Below are positions 13,929 to 22,995 of a stretch of 32,011 bases of DNA, in pieces. This DNA comes from CAIVAT01 sp964455285 (GTDB lineage Bacteria; Bacteroidota; Bacteroidia; Bacteroidales; FEN-979), in NCBI GenBank assembly GCA_964455285.1, contig CAYVVG010000045.1, positions 1-32,011 on the forward strand, read 5' to 3'. The stretch's first letter is position 1, and the number at the start of each line of letters is the position of its first letter. The translations under genes and the position numbers were made by a program. Under the pieces are notes generated by a model. The model worked only from the letters and a program-made list of their open reading frames with translations. It searched no databases and was not told the origin of the DNA.

Positions 13929-14987
13929 ATGAAAACCCGACTGAAATTCCTCGACCGCTATCTCACGCTCTGGATCTTCCTCGCCATGGCCGTTGGAGTT
14001 ACCTGGGGTTGGCTCTTCCCGGGCATTGCGGATTTCTGGAACTCGCTGTCGTCGGGCACGACCAACATCCCCATCGCCATCGGGCTGATCGTGATGATGT
14101 ACCCCCCCCTGGCGAAGGTGAAATACGAGGAGCTGGGCGATGTGTTCAGGAACACGAAGGTGCTGGGACTTTCGCTGGTGCAGAACTGGGTGATCGGGCC
14201 GGTGCTGATGTTCCTGCTGGCGATCGTTTTCCTGCCGTTCAATGTCGATTACATGTACGGACTGATCCTGATCGGGCTGGCCCGCTGCATTGCCATGGTG
14301 ATCGTGTGGAATGAGCTGGCCAAAGGCGACACCGAATACTGCGCCGGGCTCGTTGCGTTCAACTCGATCTTCCAGGTGCTGCTTTTTTCGGTGTATGCCT
14401 ACCTGTTCATCGCCGTGTTTCCCGCCTGGTTCGGACTTCCCACCAACAGCGCCGTCGAATCCATCACCATCGGGCAGATCGCCCGCAGTGTCTTCATCTA
14501 CCTGGGCATCCCGTTCATTGCCGGTTTTCTCACCCGCTACATCCTGGTCCGGGTAAAAAGCAAGGAATGGTATCACTCGAAATTCGTTCCGAAGATCAGC
14601 CCGCTGACCCTGATCGCCCTGCTTTTTACGATCCTGGTGATGTTCTCCCTCAAAGGGGAGTACATTGTCAGGATCCCTCTCGATGTGATCCGGATCGCCA
14701 TTCCGCTCACCCTCTATTTTCTCATCATGTTTGTGCTCTCCTTTTACATGAGCAGGAAGGCAGGAGCAACGTACGGACAATCGGCAACCCTGTCGTTCAC
14801 CGCCGCCAGCAACAACTTCGAGCTGGCTATCGCGGTGGCCATCGCCGTTTTCGGCATCAACTCGGGCGAAGCTTTTGCCGCCGTGATCGGCCCGCTGGTC
14901 GAGGTGCCCGTGCTGATCAGCCTGGTCAACGTGGCATTCTGGTTCAGGAAAAAGTATTTCACGAAAGAGGTTTCAGCAGGTCAGTAA
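13929..14987 (+). CDS. acr3: ACR3-family arsenite efflux permease
   Basis: It extrudes arsenite (and often antimonite) across the inner membrane using the proton motive force. The ATG at 13929 (MKTRLKFLDRY) is preferred over an earlier TTG at 13905. The 352-residue protein has about ten membrane spans and the family hallmarks LIGLARCIAMVIVWNELAKGD (with the conserved Cys) and SFTAASNNFELAIAVAIAVFG. It starts 31 nt after hgcB, the loosest junction in the run, but no terminator or promoter is visible in between. Together with arsC it makes arsenate resistance. A hairpin follows its stop. Confidence 0.95.
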   Translation: MKTRLKFLDRYLTLWIFLAMAVGVTWGWLFPGIADFWNSLSSGTTNIPIAIGLIVMMYPPLAKVKYEELGDVFRNTKVLGLSLVQNWVIGPVLMFLLAIVFLPFNVDYMYGLILIGLARCIAMVIVWNELAKGDTEYCAGLVAFNSIFQVLLFSVYAYLFIAVFPAWFGLPTNSAVESITIGQIARSVFIYLGIPFIAGFLTRYILVRVKSKEWYHSKFVPKISPLTLIALLFTILVMFSLKGEYIVRIPLDVIRIAIPLTLYFLIMFVLSFYMSRKAGATYGQSATLSFTAASNNFELAIAVAIAVFGINSGEAFAAVIGPLVEVPVLISLVNVAFWFRKKYFTKEVSAGQ

Positions 14988-15015
14988 ACATTAAAATCCT
15001 TTCCGGGGCCGGATC

Positions 15016-15033
15016 TCCTGCCCTGCAGGATTT
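15016..15033. terminator. hairpin between convergent acr3 and FISUMP genes
   Basis: TCCTGC-CCT-GCAGGA gives a 6-bp perfect stem with a 3-nt loop, followed by TTT and a T-rich stretch. An outer pair AAATCCT (14994-15000) and AGGATTT (15027-15033) also matches. The structure lies between acr3 and the minus-strand gene that ends at 15035, so it could serve both strands. The stem is short. Confidence 0.5.
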
Positions 15034-15034
15034 C

Positions 15035-18000
15035 CTATTTCATACCGTCCCACAGGCATCGCACCGGCATCGCCTGGTGGCAGGGAGCGGAATAGAGGGA
15101 GACCGAGTAATTGAGCACATGCATGCCGCGGGCCGCCGACCGGTTGGTACCAGCCGGGGTCGAAGTCCAGAACATCGTGGCCTCCCCGGTGAAACTCCAG
15201 AGGGAATTCTGATAAAGCATGCCGGAGGGCATCGCCTCAAAGCCCGTGAGAACCGGATCCTGCAGGTACTTCCCCGACACCCCCGGCCCCAGGAAACCCG
15301 CGGCCAGCACCTCCCACTCCCCGGCGGCGGGCACATGCCATCCGGGCGGACAAAGCCCCTGTGAACCCGGTGCTGATTCATACCGCATGAGCTCGTGCCA
15401 TTGATACGCGGACCCCACCCCTGTCGCCTCCCCGGCAAGGGAGTGGAAGTTCCCCTTCCCTGTTTGGGGAAGTGGTGCGTATTTTTCCGGAATGCAATTA
15501 TCTGTTTGATAGAGAGATTTATCAATCGTCGTGCCGAAATCCAGGTTGGCCGCCATCCAGCATTGCGAGCCGATCTGGACTGTCGGGTAGGTCTTGTTGT
15601 CCCGTGGATCTGTCAGGGCCTCGCCGCAAGTGAAGGGTGACGCCTGACTCGTGACGATCGTCACGGTGGCCTGGTTGCTGCAGGCAGAGGCATTGGTGTA
15701 GCTGTATGTGATTGTCGCGGGACCAGCCCCGGCCGCGGAGGGGTTGAAGAAGCCGGCCGACACGCCCGGTCCCGAATACACTCCGTTCAGCGGCAGCCCG
15801 CCCTTCAGCCGGAAGGGTTTTCCACTGACCGTGGTGATGGTGTCGAAGCAGGGTGAGAAGGAGACCAGCGGCACCGGAAGCGCACCCAACAGGATGAAAT
15901 TGGATGTCGCCGGATTTCCCGCCGCACAGGTGGCATTTGAGGTTACCTCACAGGTCACCTCGTCGCCATCTGTCGGAACATAGGTATAGGTTGCATTGCT
16001 TGCATTGTTTGCATTGCCTGCATTTACCTTCCATTGGAATTGCGGATTCGTCCCGCCGTTCACCGGGGTGGCCGTAAAGGTGACCGGGATGCCTGCGCAC
16101 ACCGGGTTCGCCGAGGCCGCGATCGTTACGCTCACCGGCAACATGGGCTTCACCGTCATCGTCACCGGGTCCGAAAGCGCCGGATTTCCCGCCGCACAGG
16201 TGGCATTTGAGGTTACCTCACAGGTAACTGCATCCCCATCGACCGGAACATAGGTGTAGGTTGCATTGCTTGCATTGTTTGCATTGCCTGCATTTACCTT
16301 CCATTGGAATTGCGGATCGGTTCCTCCATTTACGGCGGTCGCGGTGAAGGTCACCGGGGTGCCCGCGCACACCGGGTTCGCCGAGGCCGCGATCGTTACG
16401 CTCACCGGCAGGGCGATGCCTACAGAGAGCAGCACCGTGTCGCCGTCGGCGCAGTTGCCCGCGTTGACCACCGAAACGGCATAGATGCCCGCTGTGCCGG
16501 TCGTATAGGTCTGACCGGTGCCGATGTTCAGCTGCCCGGTCGAGAGGTTGCTCCACAGGTAGGAACACCCCGCGCAGGCTCCGGCGTCAAAAGTGACCGT
16601 CTGCCCTTCGCATACATCCTGATCCGGCCCCAGATCCACCGCAGGTGCGTCGGAAACCGTGACGGGAAAGGACGGGCTGTTCACACTGTTGCAGGAAGCA
16701 TTGTAGGCGTGAACGGAAAAGGATCCCGAGGTTGCCGCCGCCGTAAAAGCCACGGTGATCATGGAGGTGTTGGCCCCCGACTGGATGATCACCCCCGGGG
16801 GAAGGCTCCAGCTGTAGCCGGTCGCACCCGGAACAGCGGCGATCGAGAATATCCTGCCGGCGTCGCCGCGGCAGGCGGTCGCCGCACCGGTGATCGGACC
16901 GGGTGATGGCAGGCAGGAACATCCGAAATTCGACATCACCGTCGCTAATCCGAGCATGTTGGTTCCCGCGATCGGCACCGTCATCGAACTCCAGCCGCAG
17001 GCAGCTCCTGCGCTGTTCGGATTTTCGATCACCGACAGGAACGATATCCCCATCTCCTCCGAGCAGTAGATCTTATCGTTGGGTCCCAACTGCAGCGCAT
17101 TGTATTTGTAACGGTTGCCGTAAATGTTACTCCCCGACGCCACGGTATAGGGATTCACCAGCGCTCCTCCGGAGATATCCCACTGGTAAATTTTCCGGAT
17201 GGCCGTTCCAGCCCCTGCGAATCCTTCGGATGCGTAGAGTTTGCTGCCGTCGGGTGAAAGCTCGCAACCGTAAAGGTTCCCGTTGGAAGGGCTGACATTG
17301 GTGGTGGCGATCACACTGAGCAAGCCCGTCGTCAGGTCAAAACTGAAAAGATCGACCGTTCGCGATCCCGCCAGGACCAGGGCCAGCTTTTGCCCGTTTT
17401 TCGAGAATTTCATCTGCCCCTGGGCGTTAAAGTTCGGGGGGGCAGGATCGTGATGGTTTGAACCGATGGACTGCGTTTGCTGGACCGACAGAAGGGCCGC
17501 CTGGGCCTGTGCCGTGGTGGTCACCGAAGCGAAAACGGCGGATGTGATGTGATACTTATAGAATGTAGTGGCGGTTCCCGGGCCTTCCGCGTAGTCGTGT
17601 GCGACCACCCAGTAACCACCGGAAGTGTCGGAAGTGGCCGCCAGTTTTTCGCCGAAAACCACGCTTCCCGATGGCGGCACCACCGGAAGGGCCGGTTCGC
17701 TGACGCTGACCGCATAGGCCGGTGCAGTTCCGGTAACATTCACCAGGGCCACTCCGAGATCGTGGGGAGGAAATTCGACTCCTGCGGTCGTAAAGACCAG
17801 GAAACGATGACAGTCCGACCCGGGCAGGGCGATGGCCAGCGCCGCCTGGGTGGCCGACTGGTTCCCGAGGAGGGCGGTGCTGACCGGCGTAGCCGAACTG
17901 TTGTCCCATACCCTGATCCCGTCCGAATAAAAGAGGATCACCCCCGAAGTGTCGCTGGTGACCGTACAACCTTCGCCGGCGGTCATATTCGACCCCAGCG

Positions 18001-18145
18001 CGGTCATCGTGGACCCGTTGGTGCTGAACCGGATCCCGGCCTGCGTTCCGAAGTACCAGGTGAAACTGGACTGTCCCGAAGCGGATACAGCCATGAACAG
18101 CATGATCAACCCCGGAACAAGAGGGATGAAGAACCTGCCTTTCAT
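15035..18145 (-). CDS. secreted Ig-repeat protein with C-terminal FISUMP domain
   Basis: The ATG at 18145 (MKGRFFIPLVPGLIMLFM...) gives a good signal peptide; the frame opens 15 codons earlier. The 1036-residue protein has an N-terminal propeller-like part (residues about 26-430, with WYFGTQAGIRF and ELSPDGSKLYASE). This is followed by PKD/Ig-like beta sandwiches, two near-identical Ig repeats of 90 residues (about 579-758), a third module, and a C-terminal FISUMP (TIGR02145-type) domain beginning near residue 848 with TYPTVQIGSQCWMAANL. Such proteins are surface-exposed in Bacteroidota and Fibrobacter; their ligands are unknown. No classical T9SS C-terminal domain is seen, and the FISUMP end takes its place. 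The gene is convergent with acr3. Confidence 0.85.
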   Translation of the reverse strand: MKGRFFIPLVPGLIMLFMAVSASGQSSFTWYFGTQAGIRFSTNGSTMTALGSNMTAGEGCTVTSDTSGVILFYSDGIRVWDNSSATPVSTALLGNQSATQAALAIALPGSDCHRFLVFTTAGVEFPPHDLGVALVNVTGTAPAYAVSVSEPALPVVPPSGSVVFGEKLAATSDTSGGYWVVAHDYAEGPGTATTFYKYHITSAVFASVTTTAQAQAALLSVQQTQSIGSNHHDPAPPNFNAQGQMKFSKNGQKLALVLAGSRTVDLFSFDLTTGLLSVIATTNVSPSNGNLYGCELSPDGSKLYASEGFAGAGTAIRKIYQWDISGGALVNPYTVASGSNIYGNRYKYNALQLGPNDKIYCSEEMGISFLSVIENPNSAGAACGWSSMTVPIAGTNMLGLATVMSNFGCSCLPSPGPITGAATACRGDAGRIFSIAAVPGATGYSWSLPPGVIIQSGANTSMITVAFTAAATSGSFSVHAYNASCNSVNSPSFPVTVSDAPAVDLGPDQDVCEGQTVTFDAGACAGCSYLWSNLSTGQLNIGTGQTYTTGTAGIYAVSVVNAGNCADGDTVLLSVGIALPVSVTIAASANPVCAGTPVTFTATAVNGGTDPQFQWKVNAGNANNASNATYTYVPVDGDAVTCEVTSNATCAAGNPALSDPVTMTVKPMLPVSVTIAASANPVCAGIPVTFTATPVNGGTNPQFQWKVNAGNANNASNATYTYVPTDGDEVTCEVTSNATCAAGNPATSNFILLGALPVPLVSFSPCFDTITTVSGKPFRLKGGLPLNGVYSGPGVSAGFFNPSAAGAGPATITYSYTNASACSNQATVTIVTSQASPFTCGEALTDPRDNKTYPTVQIGSQCWMAANLDFGTTIDKSLYQTDNCIPEKYAPLPQTGKGNFHSLAGEATGVGSAYQWHELMRYESAPGSQGLCPPGWHVPAAGEWEVLAAGFLGPGVSGKYLQDPVLTGFEAMPSGMLYQNSLWSFTGEATMFWTSTPAGTNRSAARGMHVLNYSVSLYSAPCHQAMPVRCLWDGMK
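15908..16410 (-). repeat. 270-bp tandem in-frame duplication coding for Ig repeats, with 9-bp microrepeats
   Basis: Positions 15908-16140 and 16178-16410 match with only scattered differences at an offset of exactly 270 bp (90 codons). Each copy contains four 9-bp units of the form TTGCATTGC (15991-16026 and 16261-16296), coding for NAGNANNASNAT. Near-identity at DNA level suggests recent duplication or gene conversion, and the 9-bp units are prone to slippage. Confidence 0.9.
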
Positions 18146-18215
18146 AGGATGAAACGCAATGCAGGATGACTCCGGTAAAATGAAGTTCATATCTTCCGGC
18201 CTGATTCGGAATTAA

Positions 18216-18223
18216 CAAAAATA
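18216..18223 (-). promoter_or_regulatory. candidate -7 box TATTTTTG for the FISUMP gene
   Basis: Read on the minus strand it matches TAnnTTTG and lies about 70 nt upstream of the ATG at 18145. No good -33 element is visible at standard spacing. Confidence 0.4.
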
Positions 18224-18464
18224 AGAAATAGTATTCCGCAACCGGGTGCAGGTTATCCGTCGGTGAACAAAATTCCCTTAATTCGGATAATTTTTATCGG
18301 TCTCATTCAATATCCATGAATTTCCAGGTCTGCTCCGCCAGTCTGCTGATCGCAGCCGGAGCCGTGTCGGGAAGGCTGAGAATGTACCGGTACCTGGTGC
18401 TCGGCCTATTGTTCGTGCCCTGTTACATGCTGAACGAGTGGATCGTACCGGAAGGCGGATTGAG
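18224..18464. other. gap between helicase stop and FISUMP promoter, nothing recognised
   Basis: This A+T-richer stretch has no homologous open frame. A plus-strand 73-codon frame starting at 18316 runs into the helicase gene and has no recognisable features, so I do not call it. Confidence 0.5.
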
Positions 18465-20231
18465 TCACTTCCGGTCCGACCGGCCCTTGTACTTCCCGGC
18501 ATGCTCGCGGGAGTCCTTGTCTTTTCCGCTGTTGTGAAAATCGCGGCTCTCCTTCGGTTTTCCTTTTCCTTTGAAAAACCTCCGCTCGCCGACGGTGACC
18601 GGTTCCCCTCCCTGCACTTCGACTGTAAGGCTGCGGCCGTTGAATTCGGTCTCTCCCAGCATGGTCAATAAAAACCCGGAGAACCCGCTATCTGCTTCGA
18701 AAACGGTCTGGTGCTTGTTCAGCGTGATATGGCCGATCCGGATCCGCTTTCCCCTGCTGTTTTTGTTGATGAAGTCGATCAGGATGCCCGGGTACAATCC
18801 GTCGGCCTTCCCTGCGTTAATTGACAGCCTGGTAAAAGAGGTGACCTCTTTGCTCTCCGTGCCTTTGCCGTCCCTGTCACTCCGCGATCCCTTCCCTTTC
18901 TCGTCGTCTACGTTGATGTCGGCCGCATTCCGGTAATAGTCGAGGAACCGGTTGAATTCGAGCGCCACGAAACGCTTGATCACATCCTCTTTATCCAGCC
19001 AGTCCAGTTTCCGGTAGATGACGGGCAGGTACGGGTCGATCTCGGGGTGATCGATCTCGACATGTTCCATTTTGTTGATCAGGTGGAAGAGCTGCTTTTC
19101 ACAGATCTCCCGCCCTCCCGGCACCCTGGCCGCCTGGAACGGCTTGTTGATCATCTTTTCGATCTGCCGGATCAGGTGCTTCTCTTTCAGGTGGATGATC
19201 GCCACCGAAGTGCCCGCCTTTCCCGCCCGTCCGGTCCTTCCGCTGCGGTGCGTATAGGCCGACAGGTCGTCGGGAAGGGAGTAGTTGATGACATGGGTCA
19301 GGTCGTCGACATCCAGCCCCCGGGCGGCCACATCGGTGGCCACCAGCAACTGCAGGTGCCGCGACCGGAATTTCTGCATGACAAAATCGCGCTGCGACTG
19401 GCTGAGGTCGCCGTGGAGCGCTTCGGCATTGTACCCGTCGGCGATCAGCTTGTCGGCAATCTCCTGGGTGTCGATCCGGGTGCGGCAGAAAACGATCCCG
19501 TACACGGAAGGATAGAAATCGACGATCCTTTTCAGCGCCGTGTATCTATCCCGGGCATGGACGGTGTAATAAAGATGCCGGATGTTCTCCGCCCCGGCGT
19601 TCCGGTTGCCGATGGTAACCTCGACAGGGTCGCGCATGTACCTTTTGGCAATGACCGCCACGTTGTCGGGCATGGTCGCCGAGAACAGCAGGGTGTTCCG
19701 CTCTTCCGGGACCGCCGCCAGGATCTCCTGGATGCTTTCGAGGAATCCCATGTTCAGCATCTCGTCGGCCTCGTCCAGCACCACCCACCGGATCTCCTTC
19801 AGCCGGATGGCTTTCCGGTGCATCAGGTCGATCAACCTGCCCGGCGTGGCCACCACGATCTGCACACCCCGTTTCAGGGCCTTGATCTGGTTTTCGATGC
19901 TGCTGCCGCCATATACGGGCAGCACATGGAAGTGATCGATGCAGGCGGCAAAGTCGTTGAGATCGCCGGCCACCTGTACGCAGAGTTCCCGGGTGGGACA
20001 GAGGATCAATGCCTGCGGAAACTGCACCGCCGTATCCGACAGCTGCAGCAACGGCAAGCCGTAGGCAGCGGTCTTCCCGGTGCCTGTCTGCGCCAGTGCG
20101 ACAATATCGGTGTCTCCTTTCAGCAGGAGGGGGATCACCTTCTCCTGCACCGGCATGGGTACCTCAAAACCCATATCGGCCAGGGCCGCCAGGATCTGCC
20201 GGCCTATCCCCAGTTCTTCAAATGTAATCAT
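18465..20231 (-). CDS. DEAD-box RNA helicase, CsdA/DbpA-like with C-terminal RNA-binding domain
   Basis: It unwinds RNA during ribosome assembly or cold adaptation. The ATG at 20231 gives 588 residues. The RecA-like core has the Q motif, Walker A AQTGTGKT, PTREL, TPGR, DEAD, SAT, ARGLDV and HRSGRTGRAG in order (residues about 20-360). A linker with many charges follows, then a DbpA-type RNA-binding domain (about 470-550, TRLSINAGKADGLYPGILI). The tail is a basic, Lys/Arg/Asp-rich disordered extension (residues about 555-588). The length is usual for the CsdA/DeaD group. It lies 76 bp downstream of a second helicase on the same strand and may be read through from it. Confidence 0.93.
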   Translation of the reverse strand: MITFEELGIGRQILAALADMGFEVPMPVQEKVIPLLLKGDTDIVALAQTGTGKTAAYGLPLLQLSDTAVQFPQALILCPTRELCVQVAGDLNDFAACIDHFHVLPVYGGSSIENQIKALKRGVQIVVATPGRLIDLMHRKAIRLKEIRWVVLDEADEMLNMGFLESIQEILAAVPEERNTLLFSATMPDNVAVIAKRYMRDPVEVTIGNRNAGAENIRHLYYTVHARDRYTALKRIVDFYPSVYGIVFCRTRIDTQEIADKLIADGYNAEALHGDLSQSQRDFVMQKFRSRHLQLLVATDVAARGLDVDDLTHVINYSLPDDLSAYTHRSGRTGRAGKAGTSVAIIHLKEKHLIRQIEKMINKPFQAARVPGGREICEKQLFHLINKMEHVEIDHPEIDPYLPVIYRKLDWLDKEDVIKRFVALEFNRFLDYYRNAADINVDDEKGKGSRSDRDGKGTESKEVTSFTRLSINAGKADGLYPGILIDFINKNSRGKRIRIGHITLNKHQTVFEADSGFSGFLLTMLGETEFNGRSLTVEVQGGEPVTVGERRFFKGKGKPKESRDFHNSGKDKDSREHAGKYKGRSDRK

Positions 20232-20307
20232 CAAATTTAATTTTACTGTTGTTTCTATCTTGAGTGCCGTTGCCCGGCATCAACCTTTGAGCGGATGATC
20301 GCTGCCT

Positions 20308-21438
20308 TCATGAATAGGGATGTTCCCTGACAATCTGGATCTCTTTTCGGATCTCCTTTCGGATATCGGCAAGGTACTGCTTCTCTTCGTCCGAACAAAA
20401 GGAAAGGGCGGTGCCATTCGATCCTGCCCTGCCGGTCCGGCCGATGCGGTGGATGTAGGTTGCCGGTTCCTGCGGGATCTCGAAATTGATCACATGGCTG
20501 AGCTGGTCGATATCGATGCCACGCGACACGACATCCGTGGCAACCAGGACCCGGATGTCGCCGGTCCGGAATCCACGGAGACTCCTCTCGCGGTTATTTT
20601 GCGCCTTGTCGCCGTGGATAGCCGCGGCGGTGATCCCGTTCTTGTTCAGGTCGCGGGCCACCCGGTCGGCACCATGCTTTGTGCGGGTGAAAACCAGGGC
20701 GTTGCCGATGTCGTTGCGTTGCATGACATGCCTCAGCAATCCCCGTTTGTCCTCCTTGCGCACGTAATATACCGACTGGCTGATCAGGTCGGGGATCTCG
20801 GCATCCGGCGTGGCGGAAACCATCACGGGTGAGACAAGAATTTCGGCGGCCAGCTTTTTTACCAGGGGGGTAAGGGTGGCCGCAAAGAAGAGGTTTTGCC
20901 TTTTTCGCGGCAGCAGGGCGATGATCCGTTTGATATCGTGGATGAAGCCCATGTCGAGCATGCGGTCGGCTTCATCGAGCACAAAGTACCGGATGGCATC
21001 CAGCCGGATCAGTTTCTGATCCACCAGGTCGAGAAGACGCCCGGGAGTGGCAACCAGGATATCCACTCCGCTTTTCAGCCGGGACACCTGGCCGTTCTGG
21101 GACACGCCGCCGTAAACGCATGCGTATCTCAAACCGGTTCCTTCGCCGTACATGCTGAAGCTGTCATGGATCTGAAGAGCCAGTTCGCGGGTCGGGGCAA
21201 CAACCAGCACCCCGATCCCGGGTTGCACGGCTGTTTTTCTTTCCTCGAGAAGTTTATGAATGATGGGCAGGGCAAAGGCTGCGGTCTTGCCGGTACCGGT
21301 CTGGGCACAGCCGAAAAGGTCCTTCCCTGCCAGTATGAGGGGAATGGATTGTTGCTGGATCTCGGTGGGTAACAAATAACCTGCTTTCCCTATATTCTGA
21401 AGCAGGGATTTCATAAGGTTTAAATTTTCAAAAGACAT
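20308..21438 (-). CDS. rhlE: DEAD-box RNA helicase, RhlE-like
   Basis: The ATG at 21438 (MSFENLNLMKSLLQNI) gives 376 residues, the compact two-domain core without an RNA-binding tail. Visible motifs are AQTGTGKTAA, PTRELALQI, TPGRLLDL, DEAD, ATDVVSRGID and HRIGRTGRAG. Motif III reads FFAATL instead of the usual SAT, a conservative change in the segment linking ATP hydrolysis to unwinding. A long leader (about 150 nt) separates it from the likely promoter, as in many cold-inducible genes. It is a different subfamily from the helicase just downstream, so the pair is not a tandem duplication. Confidence 0.92.
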   Translation of the reverse strand: MSFENLNLMKSLLQNIGKAGYLLPTEIQQQSIPLILAGKDLFGCAQTGTGKTAAFALPIIHKLLEERKTAVQPGIGVLVVAPTRELALQIHDSFSMYGEGTGLRYACVYGGVSQNGQVSRLKSGVDILVATPGRLLDLVDQKLIRLDAIRYFVLDEADRMLDMGFIHDIKRIIALLPRKRQNLFFAATLTPLVKKLAAEILVSPVMVSATPDAEIPDLISQSVYYVRKEDKRGLLRHVMQRNDIGNALVFTRTKHGADRVARDLNKNGITAAAIHGDKAQNNRERSLRGFRTGDIRVLVATDVVSRGIDIDQLSHVINFEIPQEPATYIHRIGRTGRAGSNGTALSFCSDEEKQYLADIRKEIRKEIQIVREHPYS

Positions 21439-21589
21439 TGTAGATAAAATAATTAATAATGAATAAATTGATAAGTCCTGTTGCCGGGGTGGCAGCACGA
21501 CGACACTCACATGAAAAAGATTGGATTTATGGTAACCAGAGGGGAGAAAAATGACTGACCGGAAGAATCGTAACCTTCATCAAAGCGCA

Positions 21590-21597
21590 CAAAGGTA
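21590..21597 (-). promoter_or_regulatory. candidate -7 box TACCTTTG for rhlE
   Basis: Read on the minus strand it fits TAnnTTTG. It predicts a leader of about 150 nt before the ATG at 21438, containing A+T-rich sequence that could hold a thermosensitive structure. The -33 element is not clear. Confidence 0.45.
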
Positions 21598-21650
21598 CGA
21601 ATTAAAACAAGATGTACATGAAAAATTAAGAAATGTTCGTGAATGCGTAC

Positions 21651-22730
21651 CTATTTGCCGGTCCGTTCCGCGAGATTGTATTCCGACAGAAGCTCCCTGA
21701 AAACCTCCCTGACCGATTGTATTTTCGTCGCACGGAAGGCATTGCTCCCGGCAAAAGCGAACCCGGCCTCGAGATTCCCCTTGAACGCGTTGAACAGGGC
21801 GGAAATGATGCAATAGGGGCTTGACGAAACATCGCACGTCTTGATGCATTTGAACGGGCATTTCAGGGGGTGCTTCTTCCCCTGGCGGATTTTCTCAATG
21901 AAACTATTGACAATGGCCCGTCCCGGCATCCCGACCGGGCTGTTGATGATCTCGATGTCCGATTCAGTCGCCGAGATGTATGTCTGCTTGAACGTGTCCG
22001 AGGCGTCGCATTCATGGGTGGTGACGAACCGGGTTCCCATCTGGACACCGCTGGCACCCGTTTTCATGATGTCGTAGATATCCGTGCCGGTATAGATCCC
22101 TCCGGCCGCGATCACCGGGATCTGCCGGCCGGCCTTCTCTTCAAAGGGCTTTACTTCGCTGCACACCTCGGATACAAGCTTTTCAAGACGGAAATCCGCG
22201 TCGGAGATCTCCTTCTCCCTGAACCCCAGGTGCCCGCCTGCCCGGGGTCCCTCCACGATGATGGCATCGGGCAGGATATGATAAACGCTGTCCCATTTCT
22301 CAAGGATGATCTTCGCTGCCCTCGCCGAGGAGACGATGGGCACCAGCTTGGTCGTGCTGCCGGGATCCCTCAGCGCCGGAAGGTTCAGGGGCAGGCCGGC
22401 GCCGGCAATGATGATGTCGATCTTTTCGCGGATCGCCGCGACGACCAGCTCGGCGAAATTCGACATGGCGACCATGATATTCACCCCGATCACGCCTTTT
22501 GTCATCTGGCGTGCCTTCTTGATCTCCTCGATCAGGCCCAGGGTGTTTGCCTCTTTGTAATCGGTCGAAAGATTCCGGTAAAGCAGCCCCAGGCCGGCGC
22601 TGGAAATCACCCCGACACCCCCTTCGTTCGCAACGGCAACCGCCAGCCCCGACAAGGAAACACCCACTCCCATTCCACCCTGGATGATCGGCACGGATAT
22701 GATAAGATCTCCAATTTTCAGATTTTTCAT
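21651..22730 (-). CDS. nitronate monooxygenase family FMN-dependent enzyme
   Basis: The family oxidises alkyl nitronates (nitropropane dioxygenase type), and related members are enoyl reductases. The 359-residue TIM barrel has the flavin-binding features VPIIQGGMGVGVS, NIMVAMSNF, the catalytic-type EGPRAGGHLGF, IPVIAAGGI and GVQMGTRFVTTHEC. A cysteine cluster in the C-terminal part, CPFKCIKTCDVSSSPYC, is seen in a subset of anaerobe homologues and could bind metal or iron-sulfur. Its position near the arsenical genes is distant (about 7 kb), so no shared pathway is claimed. The substrate is unknown. Confidence 0.88.
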   Translation of the reverse strand: MKNLKIGDLIISVPIIQGGMGVGVSLSGLAVAVANEGGVGVISSAGLGLLYRNLSTDYKEANTLGLIEEIKKARQMTKGVIGVNIMVAMSNFAELVVAAIREKIDIIIAGAGLPLNLPALRDPGSTTKLVPIVSSARAAKIILEKWDSVYHILPDAIIVEGPRAGGHLGFREKEISDADFRLEKLVSEVCSEVKPFEEKAGRQIPVIAAGGIYTGTDIYDIMKTGASGVQMGTRFVTTHECDASDTFKQTYISATESDIEIINSPVGMPGRAIVNSFIEKIRQGKKHPLKCPFKCIKTCDVSSSPYCIISALFNAFKGNLEAGFAFAGSNAFRATKIQSVREVFRELLSEYNLAERTGK

Positions 22731-22883
22731 CGATCGGTCAGTTCGGAAAGAATGAACAGGATCTTTCCCGGTTATGGATTCACAACAACGCCCGTCCGCC
22801 GACTTAAATGAAAAGAGTAAGAAAGACCTTTACGGCACGAAGAGGGTAAAGGAGTGAAGAATTACGATCTTCAAATAAGCCTG

Positions 22884-22891
22884 CAAATATA
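22884..22891 (-). promoter_or_regulatory. candidate -7 box TATATTTG for the nitronate monooxygenase gene
   Basis: Read on the minus strand it matches TAnnTTTG and predicts a leader of about 150 nt before the ATG at 22730. It lies in the divergent gap shared with the cold-shock gene. Confidence 0.45.
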
Positions 22892-22942
22892 CGCATATTT
22901 CGCCACCTGAAAAAATTCCGACGGACCGGGCCGGAATAGCTG

Positions 22943-22950
22943 TATCTTTA
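22943..22950 (+). promoter_or_regulatory. weak -7 box TATCTTTA for the cold-shock gene
   Basis: It matches TAnnTTTG except at the last base and lies 46 nt before the ATG at 22996. No clear -33 element is visible. Confidence 0.3.
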
Positions 22951-22995
22951 CAGAAATTCCGGAACGGGATTTTACAACGAAACCAATCAGCATAT

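Noticed and set aside
10726..15034. mer operon (merA, merB, merT), cobalamin riboswitch and arsM
   Set aside because: No matching genes or riboswitch-like conserved boxes were seen. Hg(II) detoxification by reduction is not encoded in this window.
15991..16296. 9-bp repeats as a CRISPR array
   Set aside because: The units are directly adjacent without spacers and lie inside a coding frame.
18316..18537. 73-codon plus-strand frame
   Set aside because: It overlaps the helicase gene end, lacks a promoter and has no recognisable domain.
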